34,650 nt of DNA from Candidatus Nanopelagicales bacterium (GCA_017882705.1 JADGOZ010000033.1:1-34650), one strand, 5' to 3'. Counted from the stretch's first letter, positions 19,119 through 30,118 are shown. Numbers and translations are program-made. The notes: a model not told the origin generated them from the sequence alone.

Positions 19119-21065
19119 TCACTCCACGATCTCGCCTGTCGCCGTGTTCAGGACCGGCGCGGGGGCGGAGGCGGCGAGCGCGTCGACGACGGCCTGCGCC
19201 ACCGTGGGGCCGATCCCGGGCACGGAGGACAGCTCCTCGACCGTGGCGGAGCGGAGCCGCTTCAGCGAGCCGAACTGGCGCAGGACCGCCTTCTTGCGCG
19301 CCTCGCCGAGGCCGGGGACGTCGTCGAGGATGCTCTCGACCATGCGCTTGCCGCGCTTCTGCCGCTGGTAGGTGATCGCGAACCGGTGCGCCTCGTCACG
19401 CACCCTCTGCAGCAGGTAGAGACCCTCGCTGGTGCGCGGCAGGATCACCGGATCCGGGTCTCCGGGCAGCCACACCTCCTCGAGCCGCTTCGCGAGCCCG
19501 ACGATCGCGACGTCGTGCACCCCGAGCTCGGACAGTGCGGCCTGCGCCGCCTCGACCTGCGGCTGACCACCGTCGACGACGAACAGCTGCGGCGGGTAGG
19601 CGAACTTCCTCGGCCGGCCGGTCACCGGGTCGATGCCCGGGGTGGGGTCGTCGGGATCGACCTGCTCGTCGAGCAGCCGCTTGAACCGCCGGGTGACCAC
19701 CTCGGCGATCGACCGGGTGTCGTCGCTGATCCCGTCCTCGCTCCCCCGGATCGAGAACCGTCGGTACTCCGACTTGCGGGCCAGCCCGTCCTCGAACACC
19801 ACGAGGCTGGCGACGACGTCCGTGCCCTGAAGGTGGCTGACGTCGACGCACTCGATGCGCAGCGGCGCCTCGGGCAGGCCCAGCGCCTCCTGCAGCTCCT
19901 CGAGGGCCTGGCTGCGTGCGGTGAGGTCACCGCCACGGCGCGTCTTGTGCAGCATGAGCGACTGGGTGGCGTTGCGCGTCACCGTCTCCATCAGGTCGCG
20001 CTTGTCGCCGCGTTGCGGGACGCGCAGGTCGACGTGCGACCCGCGCAGCTCGCTGAGCCACGTGACGGTGGTGTCGAGGTCGGTGGGCAGCACCGGCACG
20101 AGCAGCTCCCGAGGCACCGAGTCGCCCGGCTGGTCGCCGTAGAGCTGCTGGATCAGGTGCTCGACGAGATCGGCGGTGGTGACGTCCTCGACCTTCTCGA
20201 CGACGAAGCCGCGCTGGCCGCGGACCCGGCCCCCTCGCACGTGGAAGATCTGGACGGCCGCCTCCAGCTCGTCCTCGCTGAGGCCGACGACGTCGGCGTC
20301 GGTGCCGTCGCCGAGGACGATCGCGTTCTTCTCCAGCGCCCGCTCGAGCGCGCGCAGGTCGTCACGGAGCCGGGCTGCGCGCTCGTAGTCCTGCTCGGCA
20401 GCGGCCGCTTTCATCTCGCGCTCGACGCGCTTGGTGTAGGCCGCGGTCTGGCCGGACAGGAACGCGCAGAAGTCCTCGACGATCCGCCGGTGCTCCTCGG
20501 CCGACACCCGTCCGACGCACGGCGCGGAGCACTTGCCGATGTAGCCCAGCAGGCACGGCCGCCCGATCTGCCCGTGCCGCTTGAAGACCCCCGTGCTGCA
20601 CGTGCGCACCGGGAACGGGCGCAGGAGCAGGTCGACGGTCTCGCGGATCGCCCAGGCGTGCGCGTAGGGGCCGAAGTAGCGGACACCCTTGCGCTTCGCG
20701 CCGCGCATGACGGTGATCCGCGGGTACTCGTCGTCGAGCGTGACCGCGAGGTACGGGTAGCTCTTGTCGTCGCGGTAGCGGACGTTGTAGCGCGGGTCGT
20801 ACTCCTTGATCCAGGAGTACTCCAGCTGCAGCGCCTCCACCTCGGTGCCGACCGTCACCCAGTCGACCGACGCGGCAGTGGTGACCATCGCCTGCGTGCG
20901 GACGTGCAGCGCCGACAGGTCCTGGAAGTACGACGCCAGCCGGCTGCGCAGGCTCTTGGCCTTGCCGACGTAGATCACCCGGCCGTGCTGGTCGCGGAAC
21001 CGGTAGACCCCCGGCGAGTCGGGGACCTCGCCCGGTGCCGGTCGGTAGGTCGCGGGGTCAGCCAC
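19119..21065 (-). CDS. uvrC: Excinuclease ABC subunit C
   Basis: A 648-residue nucleotide excision repair nuclease. In order: a GIY-YIG domain for the 3' incision ([20 protein letters not shown], about 19-38), a Cys cluster around [20 protein letters not shown], the UVR coiled region that binds UvrB ([19 protein letters not shown]), the RNase-H-like domain for the 5' incision ([17 protein letters not shown] and FVVDGGQPQ), and a C-terminal double helix-hairpin-helix ([26 protein letters not shown]). The GTG start is at 21065. It heads the rapZ-yvcK-whiA stretch and lies 18 bp after the Rieske gene, with uvrA beyond, so the NER genes cluster. Confidence 0.97.
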   Translation of the reverse strand: MADPATYRPAPGEVPDSPGVYRFRDQHGRVIYVGKAKSLRSRLASYFQDLSALHVRTQAMVTTAASVDWVTVGTEVEALQLEYSWIKEYDPRYNVRYRDDKSYPYLAVTLDDEYPRITVMRGAKRKGVRYFGPYAHAWAIRETVDLLLRPFPVRTCSTGVFKRHGQIGRPCLLGYIGKCSAPCVGRVSAEEHRRIVEDFCAFLSGQTAAYTKRVEREMKAAAAEQDYERAARLRDDLRALERALEKNAIVLGDGTDADVVGLSEDELEAAVQIFHVRGGRVRGQRGFVVEKVEDVTTADLVEHLIQQLYGDQPGDSVPRELLVPVLPTDLDTTVTWLSELRGSHVDLRVPQRGDKRDLMETVTRNATQSLMLHKTRRGGDLTARSQALEELQEALGLPEAPLRIECVDVSHLQGTDVVASLVVFEDGLARKSEYRRFSIRGSEDGISDDTRSIAEVVTRRFKRLLDEQVDPDDPTPGIDPVTGRPRKFAYPPQLFVVDGGQPQVEAAQAALSELGVHDVAIVGLAKRLEEVWLPGDPDPVILPRTSEGLYLLQRVRDEAHRFAITYQRQKRGKRMVESILDDVPGLGEARKKAVLRQFGSLKRLRSATVEELSSVPGIGPTVAQAVVDALAASAPAPVLNTATGEIVE

Positions 21066-21083
21066 GGGCAGTCAGCGCCGTCG

Positions 21084-21536
21084 TCAGTCGATCGTGATGG
21101 TGGAGCCCGACAGGGTGAACTTCGCCTCGGCGAGCGGTGACGGCGGCGGACCGCCCTGCACGGAGCCGTCGGTGGCGGAGAACTGGCCCGCGTGGCACGG
21201 GCAGGTGATCGTGCCGTTCGCGACGCTCGACACGAGGCACCCCTCGTGGGTGCAGACGGCGCTGAACGCCTTGAACGTGCCGGCGGTGGGCTGGGTCACG
21301 ACGACCTGCCTGCCCTCGAGAACCACTCCGCCGCCGACCGGGATGTCGCCTGTCGACACGGTGCTGCCGCCGACTCCCGCAACGCTGGAGCTCCCGGACG
21401 ACCCGCACGCGGCGGTGACGGCCACGGCCGCGACGACGGCGCCGCCGGTCACGAGGACCTGGCGGCGGGTCAGGCCCGCAGCGGGGCCGACGAGGGTGCC
21501 GGCGGGCGTGGCAGGGGCGGTGTCGAGCTCGGTCAT
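21084..21536 (-). CDS. Rieske [2Fe-2S] protein, predicted Tat-exported lipoprotein
   Basis: A 150-residue protein. The N-terminus has a twin-arginine signal (GLTRRQVLVTGG) followed by a hydrophobic stretch that ends in a lipobox-like TAAC before a Gly/Ser spacer, so it is probably exported folded and attached to the outer face of the membrane. The Rieske cluster ligands are complete: CTHEGC and CPCHAGQF. Such small proteins pass electrons, but the partner is not visible here; it is too short to be the cytochrome bc1 Rieske subunit. ATG at 21536 has GAGGAGA about 5 nt upstream. It lies between uvrA (32 bp) and uvrC (18 bp) on the same strand and is likely co-transcribed with them. Confidence 0.9.
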   Translation of the reverse strand: MTELDTAPATPAGTLVGPAAGLTRRQVLVTGGAVVAAVAVTAACGSSGSSSVAGVGGSTVSTGDIPVGGGVVLEGRQVVVTQPTAGTFKAFSAVCTHEGCLVSSVANGTITCPCHAGQFSATDGSVQGGPPPSPLAEAKFTLSGSTITID

Positions 21537-21568
21537 CACGTCTCCTCGGGTCGGCTTGACGCTATCCG

Positions 21569-24556
<2,988 letters not shown>

Positions 24557-24637
24557 ACCGTGTCCTGTTCTCGAGTGGGGCCCGGGCGGTGGACACCCGG
24601 GTGGAGCGGTCGGCGCCGAGGGCGACGGCCGCGGTCC

Positions 24638-24643
24638 AGGCTA
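24638..24643 (-). promoter_or_regulatory. Candidate -10 element TAGCCT for uvrA
   Basis: A TANNNT hexamer on the - strand lies about 80 nt before the uvrA GTG, inside the 150-bp divergent region. It implies a leader of about 75 nt carrying the AGGA site. No convincing SOS (LexA) box was seen nearby. Confidence 0.3.
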
Positions 24644-24694
24644 ACCAGGGGGACCGACAACCACATTCCCGGAGCCGGACGCCGGTGCCCGGCG

Positions 24695-24700
24695 TAGCGT
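24695..24700 (+). promoter_or_regulatory. -10 element TAGCGT, leaderless promoter of the isomerase-like gene
   Basis: TAGCGT ends 6 nt before the GTG at 24707 and there is no ribosome binding site. Confidence 0.55.
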
Positions 24701-24706
24701 CGCCCC

Positions 24707-25369
24707 GTGCCCGAAGCCCTCGCCGCGGACCTCGCCGCCCTCCACGAGTCCACCACGCGCCTGCACCGCACGCTGGCGTCGCTGGACGACGAGGGGGCCC
24801 GCCGGCCGTCGCTCCTCCCCGGCTGGAGCGTCGGCCACGTCCTCACCCACCTGGCCCGCAACGCCGACGGCATGCTCCGGCTCGTCGGATGGGCGCTGAC
24901 CGGCGTCCCTGCTCCGATGTACGCCTCGCTGGACGCCCGCAGCGCCGACATCGAGCTCGGTGCCGGACGGTCGGCCGCCGCCTTGACGGTGGACGTCCGC
25001 GACTCCGCCGAGCGGCTCGCTGCGGGCCTCGGGACGCTCGGCGCCTCGGGTCCCGAGGTGTGGGACCGGCTGCTGCTGTTCGGACCGCCGCGCCCGGACG
25101 CCGAGCCGGACACCCCCGCGCGCGCTCTCCCGTTCGCACGTCGGCGGGAGCTCGAGATCCACCACGTCGACCTCGGGCTCGGCTACGGCGCGTGGGACTG
25201 GCCGGCCGACTTCGTCGAGCGGACCCTGATCTTCGTGCACGGGCGGTCCGGTGCCGTCGACGCCGTCGGCGAGCCTGCCGACGTGCTCGCCTGGCGGCTG
25301 GGGCGGCCCCCGGTCGGGCCGGTGCGACGCCGTGACGGCTCGGACGCGGGAGAGCCCCCGCCCTGGTGA
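24707..25369 (+). CDS. Maleylpyruvate isomerase-family, putative mycothiol-dependent protein
   Basis: A 220-residue protein with the N-terminal DinB/MDMPI-like four-helix bundle. The signature LLPGWSVGHVLTHLARNADGM (residues about 36-56) carries the conserved His pair that binds metal in the family, and the third ligand region is RRRELEIHHVDLGLGYG near 145. Family members use mycothiol, the actinobacterial glutathione substitute, to isomerise or detoxify small substrates; the substrate here is not deducible. It lies 30 bp before a glyoxalase-II-like hydrolase on the same strand, so thiol-linked detoxification is a fair guess. The GTG start has a -10 element 6 nt upstream. Confidence 0.85.
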   Translation: MPEALAADLAALHESTTRLHRTLASLDDEGARRPSLLPGWSVGHVLTHLARNADGMLRLVGWALTGVPAPMYASLDARSADIELGAGRSAAALTVDVRDSAERLAAGLGTLGASGPEVWDRLLLFGPPRPDAEPDTPARALPFARRRELEIHHVDLGLGYGAWDWPADFVERTLIFVHGRSGAVDAVGEPADVLAWRLGRPPVGPVRRRDGSDAGEPPPW

Positions 25370-25387
25370 CCCGCCGGTCCCCCGCGG

Positions 25388-25393
25388 CATGAT
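25388..25393 (+). promoter_or_regulatory. -10-like CATGAT before the metallo-hydrolase gene
   Basis: CATGAT ends 6 nt before the GTG at 25400, which is the same geometry as the leaderless starts, but the hexamer lacks the first T. The gene may also be read from the upstream gene's transcript. Confidence 0.35.
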
Positions 25394-25399
25394 CGCGTC

Positions 25400-26053
25400 G
25401 TGACCTACACCGGAAACGTGACCGTCGGCGGTCGCGCCGACGTGCGGGAGCTGCCCGCCCTCACCATCTCGAAGCTGGCCGTCGGCCCCTATGAGAACAA
25501 CTGCTATCTGCTCCGGTGCTCGGAGACGGGCGAGCAGGTGCTCGTCGATGCCGCCGACGAGGCCGATCGGCTGCTCGAGATGATCGGCGACGACGGCATC
25601 ACCGCGGTCGTGACCACCCACGGCCACCACGACCACTGGCAGGCCCTGGCTGCGGTCGTCGCCGCGACGGGCGCACGGACGTTCGCCCACGCCGACGACG
25701 TGGGAATGATCGGCGCGCCGATCGACGAGACGGTCCCGGACGGCGGCACGATCAACGTCGGGCACGTGCGCCTCACGGCGATCCACCTCGTCGGCCACAC
25801 CCCGGGTTCGATCGCCCTGCTCTACGACGATCCCACGGGCGCTCCGCACCTGTTCACCGGCGACTGCCTGTTCCCGGGCGGCATCGGACGGACAACAAGT
25901 CCGGAGGCGTTCGCGTCGCTCTACGGAGGCGTTCGCTCGAAGCTCTTTGAACGGCTGCCCGACGAGACGTGGGTCTACCCCGGACACGGGAAGGACACCA
26001 CGATCGGAGCGGAGCGGGTCGACCTCGAGGAGTGGAAGGCGCGCGGCTGGTAG
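25400..26053 (+). CDS. Metallo-beta-lactamase fold hydrolase (glyoxalase II-like)
   Basis: A 217-residue cytosolic hydrolase with the binuclear metal motif THGHHDHW (about residues 74-81), the second His in LVGHTPGS, the bridging Asp in FTGDCLFPGGIG and the C-terminal VYPGHGKDT. This set matches hydroxyacylglutathione-hydrolase-like proteins, which cleave thioesters; in an actinobacterium the thiol would more likely be mycothiol. The 30-bp gap from the mycothiol-type isomerase supports a shared pathway. The GTG start at 25400 lacks a Shine-Dalgarno sequence. The real substrate cannot be read from sequence. Confidence 0.9.
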   Translation: MTYTGNVTVGGRADVRELPALTISKLAVGPYENNCYLLRCSETGEQVLVDAADEADRLLEMIGDDGITAVVTTHGHHDHWQALAAVVAATGARTFAHADDVGMIGAPIDETVPDGGTINVGHVRLTAIHLVGHTPGSIALLYDDPTGAPHLFTGDCLFPGGIGRTTSPEAFASLYGGVRSKLFERLPDETWVYPGHGKDTTIGAERVDLEEWKARGW

Positions 26054-26071
26054 GTCGTCTGGACCCTCCAC

Positions 26072-26092
26072 CGTCGAGCGGCACCCTCGACG
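26072..26092. terminator. Small hairpin between convergent genes
   Basis: A 7-bp perfect stem (26072-26078/26086-26092) with a 7-nt loop, 19 nt after the hydrolase stop and facing the small gene's stop. It is modest, but the position fits a terminator. Confidence 0.4.
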
Positions 26093-26138
26093 ACCCCGCG
26101 CGGACCTCCTTCGGCGCAGGGTCGCCGCACGTCCGGGG

Positions 26139-26354
26139 TCAGAGTGAGGCGTAGTACGCCGCTCGGGCGCGGTCGACCTGCTCGTGAAGCCGCGTGAGCT
26201 CGGCGAGCGACTTGGCCGTGAGCACCTGCTCCGGGTCCGGGATGCGTCCACCGGACTCGAGGAAGCCACCGCCGATGTACGGGGTGGCCGCGAGGCGGTA
26301 GGCCTCCTCCGCGTCGGTCCACGCGGTGAGCTGGGCGTGCGACTGCGAGTCCAT
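26139..26354 (-). CDS. Small protein of unknown function, 71 residues
   Basis: I do not recognise a named family. The ATG at 26354 (MDSQSHAQLTAWTDAEEAYR) is preceded by TACGCT ending 6 nt upstream, like the other leaderless genes here. Codon use is strongly G/C in third positions, as expected of a real gene; the open frame upstream of this ATG loses that character. The protein is mostly helical and charged, with PYIGGGFLESGGRIPDPEQ in the middle and an amphipathic C-terminal helix (SLAELTRLHEQVDRARAAYY). There is no signal or membrane segment and no Cys. Probably a soluble cytosolic protein. It is convergent with the hydrolase gene. Confidence 0.75.
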   Translation of the reverse strand: MDSQSHAQLTAWTDAEEAYRLAATPYIGGGFLESGGRIPDPEQVLTAKSLAELTRLHEQVDRARAAYYASL

Positions 26355-26360
26355 GCCTCG

Positions 26361-26366
26361 AGCGTA
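26361..26366 (-). promoter_or_regulatory. -10 element TACGCT, leaderless promoter of the 71-residue gene
   Basis: TACGCT on the - strand ends 6 nt before the ATG at 26354; no Shine-Dalgarno sequence is visible. Confidence 0.55.
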
Positions 26367-26411
26367 GGTCACCCCACCCCACCGTCGCTGCGAACCGCGA
26401 CGGTGCACGAC

Positions 26412-26450
26412 GAACGACCCCGCCGCGTGTGAACGCTCGCGGGGTCGTTC
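26412..26450. terminator. Strong 12-bp hairpin upstream of the 71-residue gene
   Basis: Perfect 12-bp arms (26412-26423/26439-26450) with a 15-nt loop. It lies about 45 bp upstream of the small gene's promoter, so it cannot end that gene. It could stop leftward transcripts from the gene-poor stretch to its right, insulating the small gene. Confidence 0.6.
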
Positions 26451-27225
26451 CACAGTCGGGGCCGGCCGACTCTTGCGTTTCCGAGATTCCGGCTTACCGT
26501 TGTTAGGGGTGCCTTAGTGCCCCGAGGCAACCTCGCGATGTGGCGTCGTTCTGGTGATCTCCCGGCGCCGGCGGTCCGACGGTCCGGCGCCAGCCTTCAC
26601 TCTCGCCGGACCGTCGGGCATGTCACGGGCGAAGCGGACGGGGCCGACTGTTGGACATGGTCGGCGGTCCCGAACAGGGGTCGGGACCGCCTCATCCCCA
26701 GAGGGGCGATGGCCGGGGCGCTCACGGGGGGAACTCGCGCGCCCTCTTGCCACTTCCAGGATAGATCCGTCGCCGTGTCGATTCAGGTGGTCCGGACATG
26801 CGGCGAGCGCCTCGACCTCGGTGTGACGCGGGTCGGGGCGCTCGTCTTCGGTGAGACACCGTCGTCGTTGTCGGTGTCGCTGTCCGGCGGTCGCGAAGGG
26901 TGGTCCCGGAGGCCGCGACAGCAGCATGCGCCGCCTGATGGCTGGTGTCTCGGCGACGCGCACGAACGGCCCGACCTCACGTGAGGAGGGGGTCTTTCGC
27001 GTGCGCCGGCCGGTGGCTCGGACAGGGGCCTCCGAGACCGACGAGTCACCTGCCACGCTGTCCGGGTGCGGCGTTCGCCACTTCGTCGAGGGCGCCGCGA
27101 TGGGCAGACCGCGGCTGGTAGGCCGCCGCGCCGCGATGGTGACGGGCGGTGAGGCGGGTCTCCCCTACCCGGAATCTCGGGACGGCCCCGTAGGCCGCAG
27201 CCTCCTCCCGCCTCAGCATGGAGGC
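26451..27225. other. Gene-poor stretch, no convincing coding sequence
   Basis: Open frames exist on both strands (for example 26517-26984 + and 26514-27056 -), but their products are Arg/Pro/Ser-rich without recognisable motifs, and they lack the third-position G/C bias of real genes nearby. The stretch holds a promoter-like pair and three strong inverted repeats up to 26691 (listed separately) and a 12-bp palindrome CCTCACGTGAGG at 26975-26986. The remainder from 26700 to 27225 shows nothing I can name; it may be decayed coding DNA. Confidence 0.5.
26473..26691 (+). ncRNA. Candidate structured RNA with mutually exclusive hairpins
   Basis: A promoter-like TTGCGT (26473-26478), 16 nt, then TACCGT (26495-26500) would start a + strand RNA near 26507. 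It would contain GGCGCCGG/CCGGCGCC (26564-26571/26584-26591) and a perfect 14-bp repeat (26576-26589/26604-26617). These two share bases and cannot form together. It would end at a perfect 11-bp hairpin with a 7-nt loop (26663-26673/26681-26691) that looks like a terminator. The predicted length is about 185 nt. No known RNA family was recognised; expression is pure inference. Confidence 0.25.
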
Positions 27226-27561
27226 GTGACAGGCCCTGGGCCGAGGACGGTCGGCGCATTCTTCGCCGGTGAGACGCTGTTCGTCCACGACGGGCTCCGG
27301 ACGTGGACCATCTGGTCCAACACGTGCGAGAGCTGGCTCGGCGAGCTCGCGGTCGTGCTCCGGCTGGTGGGGACCGACGTGCACGGTCTCGGGTTCGCCG
27401 ACCCCGTCGACGAGAAGCGGTTCTGGGCCCTGATCGACCCCGCACGAGGGGTGGGTGGGGACTCGCACCTCCACCTCGGCCACGCGCCGTCGCGATCCGA
27501 GGCACCCTCGGCTCCCGCGGTGTCGCGTCCGCGAGCCGGTCAGCAGGACTTGTACACGTAG
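27226..27561 (+). CDS. Possible orphan protein, 111 residues
   Basis: A GTG-initiated frame whose middle reads like a real protein ([19 protein letters not shown], then [20 protein letters not shown] and [13 protein letters not shown]) with strong third-position G/C bias. The last 30 residues look like low-complexity read-through. CAGCAT ends 6 nt before the GTG, resembling the leaderless starts of this window; the GGAGG in the spacer is too close to be a ribosome binding site. I do not recognise a family. There is no signal peptide or TM segment. Its 3' end overlaps the end of the GH114 gene on the other strand by 22 bp, which is unusual but allowed for convergent genes. Confidence 0.45.
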   Translation: MTGPGPRTVGAFFAGETLFVHDGLRTWTIWSNTCESWLGELAVVLRLVGTDVHGLGFADPVDEKRFWALIDPARGVGGDSHLHLGHAPSRSEAPSAPAVSRPRAGQQDLYT

Positions 27562-29276
27562 CCCGAGGATCCGGACGGGACGACGTTGACGTCGCGGAGG
27601 ATCACCGAGGTCGAGGCACCGCGGGCGGTGCACGCCGACGTGAAGTCGGCGGACCGGTACTCGATCTCGACCCAGGTCGTGCCGTACACGTCGGAGTAGC
27701 CGCTGCACTCGCCGTAGCGCTGGCACTCCTCGGCCACGGCGAAGTCCGCGCCGAGGCTGCGCGCCTGGGCGGAGAGCTCGACCGTGTTCTTCTGCGCGAC
27801 GGCGACACCGGCCGCGTGGCCGACGGCGACGAGCTGCTGGAACACGGTCATGTTGTCGGCCTGGGTGAGCAGGTTCGCGGAACGGCTGAACGAGTCGAGG
27901 TTGTCGAGCTCGACGGCCTGGAACCCGCGGCTGGCACAGTCCCTGATCCAGGCGCCGACGAAGGCGACGACGCCGGCTGTCTGGCGGGTGTCGACGATGT
28001 ACTCGCCGGGCCAGTCCGGATCCTGCACGAGCGCGCCGCCGTTCTTGAGCAGCAGGGAGCCCCAGGAGGCGGACTCGCCCGGCTGGCTCTGGAACGCGTT
28101 GACGTAGCAGACGTTGTACTTGCCGGCCACCGGCGTGTCGGTGCGGTCACGGTCCACGACGGACACGCCGGCGATCGGGGCGTAGCCGCCGCCGATCTGG
28201 TAGTCGAACGTGCCGTTTGCCGGGTAGTTCGCGTACGGGCCGGTCGGTGTCGGCGTGGGTGTGGGCGTCGGGGTGACGGACACGGTCGGCGTGGGTGTGG
28301 GCGTCGGGGTGACCGACACGGTCGGCGTCGGGCTGGGCGTGACGGACACGGTCGGCGTCGGGGTGGGCGTCGGGGTCACGGACCTGGTCGGCTTGGGAGT
28401 CGGGCTGGGCGTCACGGACACGGTCGGCGTCGGGGTGGGCGTCGGGGTCACGGACACGGTCGTCGTCGGGGTGGGCGTCGGGGTCACGGACACGGTGGGT
28501 GTGGGTGTCGGGCTCGGCGCCACGGGGGAGGTCGGGGTCGGGTTCGCGGTCGGCGTGGGGGTCGGGGTGGGCGGCTGGTGCTTGGGGTTCGCACCGGCGA
28601 GGAGGTCGCCGAGGCCGGACCTGGCCCGATCCGTGGCCTGGGCGACCGCTGCCTGGTGAGCGCTGCGCGTCGCGGTCACGCGAGCGGCGCCTCGCGCGGA
28701 GGTCACAGCGGACGCCGAGGCGCGGTCGGTGGCCCGCTTGAGGGCGAGGCCCAGGGCGCGTGCGCTCGCGAGCGCGCGGGCGCTCGAGCGGGCCCTCGTG
28801 ACGGCTCGGCCGGTCGCGGCGGCCTTGGTCGTGGTGTGCCCCGCGGCGACCGCGTCGCCGGTGCCGTTCCCGGTCGCGGAGAAGGTCTCGGTCCGTGCGT
28901 CCGCACCGCACGTGATGGTCGCGGAGGCGACGATGGTCGCCGTGCCGCCCACCGTGGCGCTCGCCCGTGCACTGACGGAGACGGCGGCGCGGCCGCCAGC
29001 CGTCGCGGACCAGGCGTGACCGTTGCGCACGACGCGCACCGAGGCGATCGACGCGCTCCCGGACGCTCGCCGGCTGGAGGAGGAGAGGCCGGTGACGACC
29101 GCGCTGCCGTCCTGCAGGACGAAGGAGGTCTCGCTGGTGGCGCACTCCGCGGCCGACGCCGACGCCGGCAGGGCGGTGAGGCCGGCGGCCGTGAGGAGGA
29201 TCGAGACCCCGATGGCGATCGGTCCACGGACGAGCTGGACGGGGAGGTGACCGGATGCCATGGGGTTCGGGCGCAT
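27540..29276 (-). CDS. Secreted GH114-type endo-alpha-1,4-polygalactosaminidase with Pro-Thr linker
   Basis: A 578-residue exported protein. Residues about 18-42 form a signal peptide ([20 protein letters not shown]). Residues 43-134 are Ser/Thr/Ala-rich and beta-like, with Cys at 45 and 123. Residues about 140-230 are Ala/Arg-rich and helical. Residues about 236-345 are a PTPT/VSVTP linker. Residues about 347-578 are a GH114 (TM1410-like) barrel. Family motifs seen are [13 protein letters not shown] (D458 the likely catalytic Asp) and [14 protein letters not shown] (E516/E517 the likely acid). GH114 enzymes cut alpha-1,4-linked galactosamine polymers such as fungal galactosaminogalactan and Pel. 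It lies downstream of the PelF cluster, across a hairpin, on the same strand. The start at 29276 has only a weak GAAG upstream; an ATG five codons later is possible. Confidence 0.85.
   Translation of the reverse strand: MRPNPMASGHLPVQLVRGPIAIGVSILLTAAGLTALPASASAAECATSETSFVLQDGSAVVTGLSSSSRRASGSASIASVRVVRNGHAWSATAGGRAAVSVSARASATVGGTATIVASATITCGADARTETFSATGNGTGDAVAAGHTTTKAAATGRAVTRARSSARALASARALGLALKRATDRASASAVTSARGAARVTATRSAHQAAVAQATDRARSGLGDLLAGANPKHQPPTPTPTPTANPTPTSPVAPSPTPTPTVSVTPTPTPTTTVSVTPTPTPTPTVSVTPSPTPKPTRSVTPTPTPTPTVSVTPSPTPTVSVTPTPTPTPTVSVTPTPTPTPTPTGPYANYPANGTFDYQIGGGYAPIAGVSVVDRDRTDTPVAGKYNVCYVNAFQSQPGESASWGSLLLKNGGALVQDPDWPGEYIVDTRQTAGVVAFVGAWIRDCASRGFQAVELDNLDSFSRSANLLTQADNMTVFQQLVAVGHAAGVAVAQKNTVELSAQARSLGADFAVAEECQRYGECSGYSDVYGTTWVEIEYRSADFTSACTARGASTSVILRDVNVVPSGSSGYVYKSC
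28242..28571 (-). repeat. Tandem coding repeat for the Pro-Thr linker of the GH114 protein
   Basis: About 330 bp of imperfect tandem units of 36 and 30 bp, encoding variants of [12 protein letters not shown]. Unit length is a multiple of three, so gain or loss of units would keep the frame and change only linker length. One unit diverges to KPTRSV. Pro-Thr linkers usually join secreted catalytic domains to wall- or polymer-binding parts and are often glycosylated. Confidence 0.85.
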
Positions 29277-29405
29277 GCGTTCTTCATCGGCTGCGCGAAA
29301 TCGTGTCCTGAGAGCAGCCCACGGACACTCTCGGGGTTCACTCGCGCGGAGCAGGCGCCGGGTGGCGCGGGACCCGCCCGCCGTTCGCGTCGTCGCTCAG
29401 CGTGG

Positions 29406-29425
29406 TCGGGACGGCGACGTCCCGA
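29406..29425 (-). terminator. Hairpin after the spherulin-4-like gene
   Basis: A perfect 8-bp stem (29406-29413/29418-29425) closed by a GCGA tetraloop, 22 nt past the stop at 29447. It separates the four-gene transcript from the GH114 gene, which then needs its own promoter in the remaining approximately 130 bp. A 6-bp repeat GTGTCC/GGACAC (29303-29308/29323-29328) is the only feature I see there. Confidence 0.6.
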
Positions 29426-29446
29426 GGGCCGTTCGAGCGGCGGAGG

Positions 29447-30118
29447 TCACCGCTCCGAGCGCAGCACCTGGGGCAGGACCGACCAGGGGTTGGGCAGGCG
29501 ACCGGTGCTCAGGCAGACCGTGCCGACGTGCCGGTCCCCCACGGCCGTGGTCGGCGTGGCCGCCAGGGCCGGTGGAACGGACCAGACGAAGTGCGCGATG
29601 CGCGACCTGGGGATGCGCAGCGACCAGTCGGGCACCACGATCTTGCCGTAGTTCGCCCACGTGCCCTCGAACGTCACCACCTGGTTGGCCAGCCGGAAGT
29701 AGCCGGGGTGCGGGTAGACGCCCGGGTTCAGCACGATGAACCGCGTGCCGCTGGTGCGCAGGCCCACGGCGTAGTTCTCGAACGGCGTGAGCATCTGGAT
29801 GCCCGAGGACACCTGGTCGAGGAACACGCCCGTGACGCCGTAGTGCTCGCGATAGGCGCGCGCTTCCGCGATGACCTCCGGCAAGGGGCGCTTGCCGTAG
29901 TCGGTGTCGATGTAGCCGACGAGCCGGATGTGGGCCCGCCTCAGCCGCGCGCACTCCTGGACGTAGGCCGGATCGACGTCCTCGCCCACGCCGTCGTGCG
30001 GGTTGATGACGACGTAGCGCAGCGGGTGGCGACCGGAGGCGAGCATCTGCCATTCGCGCTCGTGACCGACCGGGTAGAAGTACGCCGGCACCGCGAAGTC
30101 GAGGTCGACGTGGGTCAC
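29447..30118 (-). CDS. Spherulin-4/GH135-like glycan hydrolase-related protein
   Basis: A 223-residue TIM-barrel-like protein of the spherulation-specific family 4. Family blocks seen are FAVPAYFYPV, YVVINPHDGVGEDVDPAY, RLVGYIDTDYGKRPL, VTGVFLDQVSSG and VVTFEGTWANY. Fungal Sph3 (GH135) cuts galactosaminogalactan and is needed for its synthesis; its acidic residues match D101 and E151 here, but the Glu next to the Asp is Gln (Q102). There is no signal peptide or membrane segment. The GTG at 30118 overlaps the upstream stop (GTGA), exactly like the gene before it; an ATG at 30163 would add 15 low-complexity residues. It is the fourth gene of the polysaccharide cluster. Confidence 0.82.
   Translation of the reverse strand: MTHVDLDFAVPAYFYPVGHEREWQMLASGRHPLRYVVINPHDGVGEDVDPAYVQECARLRRAHIRLVGYIDTDYGKRPLPEVIAEARAYREHYGVTGVFLDQVSSGIQMLTPFENYAVGLRTSGTRFIVLNPGVYPHPGYFRLANQVVTFEGTWANYGKIVVPDWSLRIPRSRIAHFVWSVPPALAATPTTAVGDRHVGTVCLSTGRLPNPWSVLPQVLRSER

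Noticed and set aside
24557..24706. SOS (LexA) box upstream of uvrA
   Set aside because: The 150-bp region contains CTCGAGAACAG-like sequence but no CGAAC-N4-GTTCG type repeat.
26503..26516. TTAGGGGTGCCTTA as an iron-box (IdeR/DtxR) operator
   Set aside because: The half-sites are 4 nt apart and only about half of the 19-bp consensus positions match; no iron-related gene is adjacent.
26514..27056. 180-codon frame on the - strand in the gene-poor stretch
   Set aside because: Arg/Pro/Ser-rich product, no third-position bias, no recognisable motif, and it crosses the strong inverted repeats.
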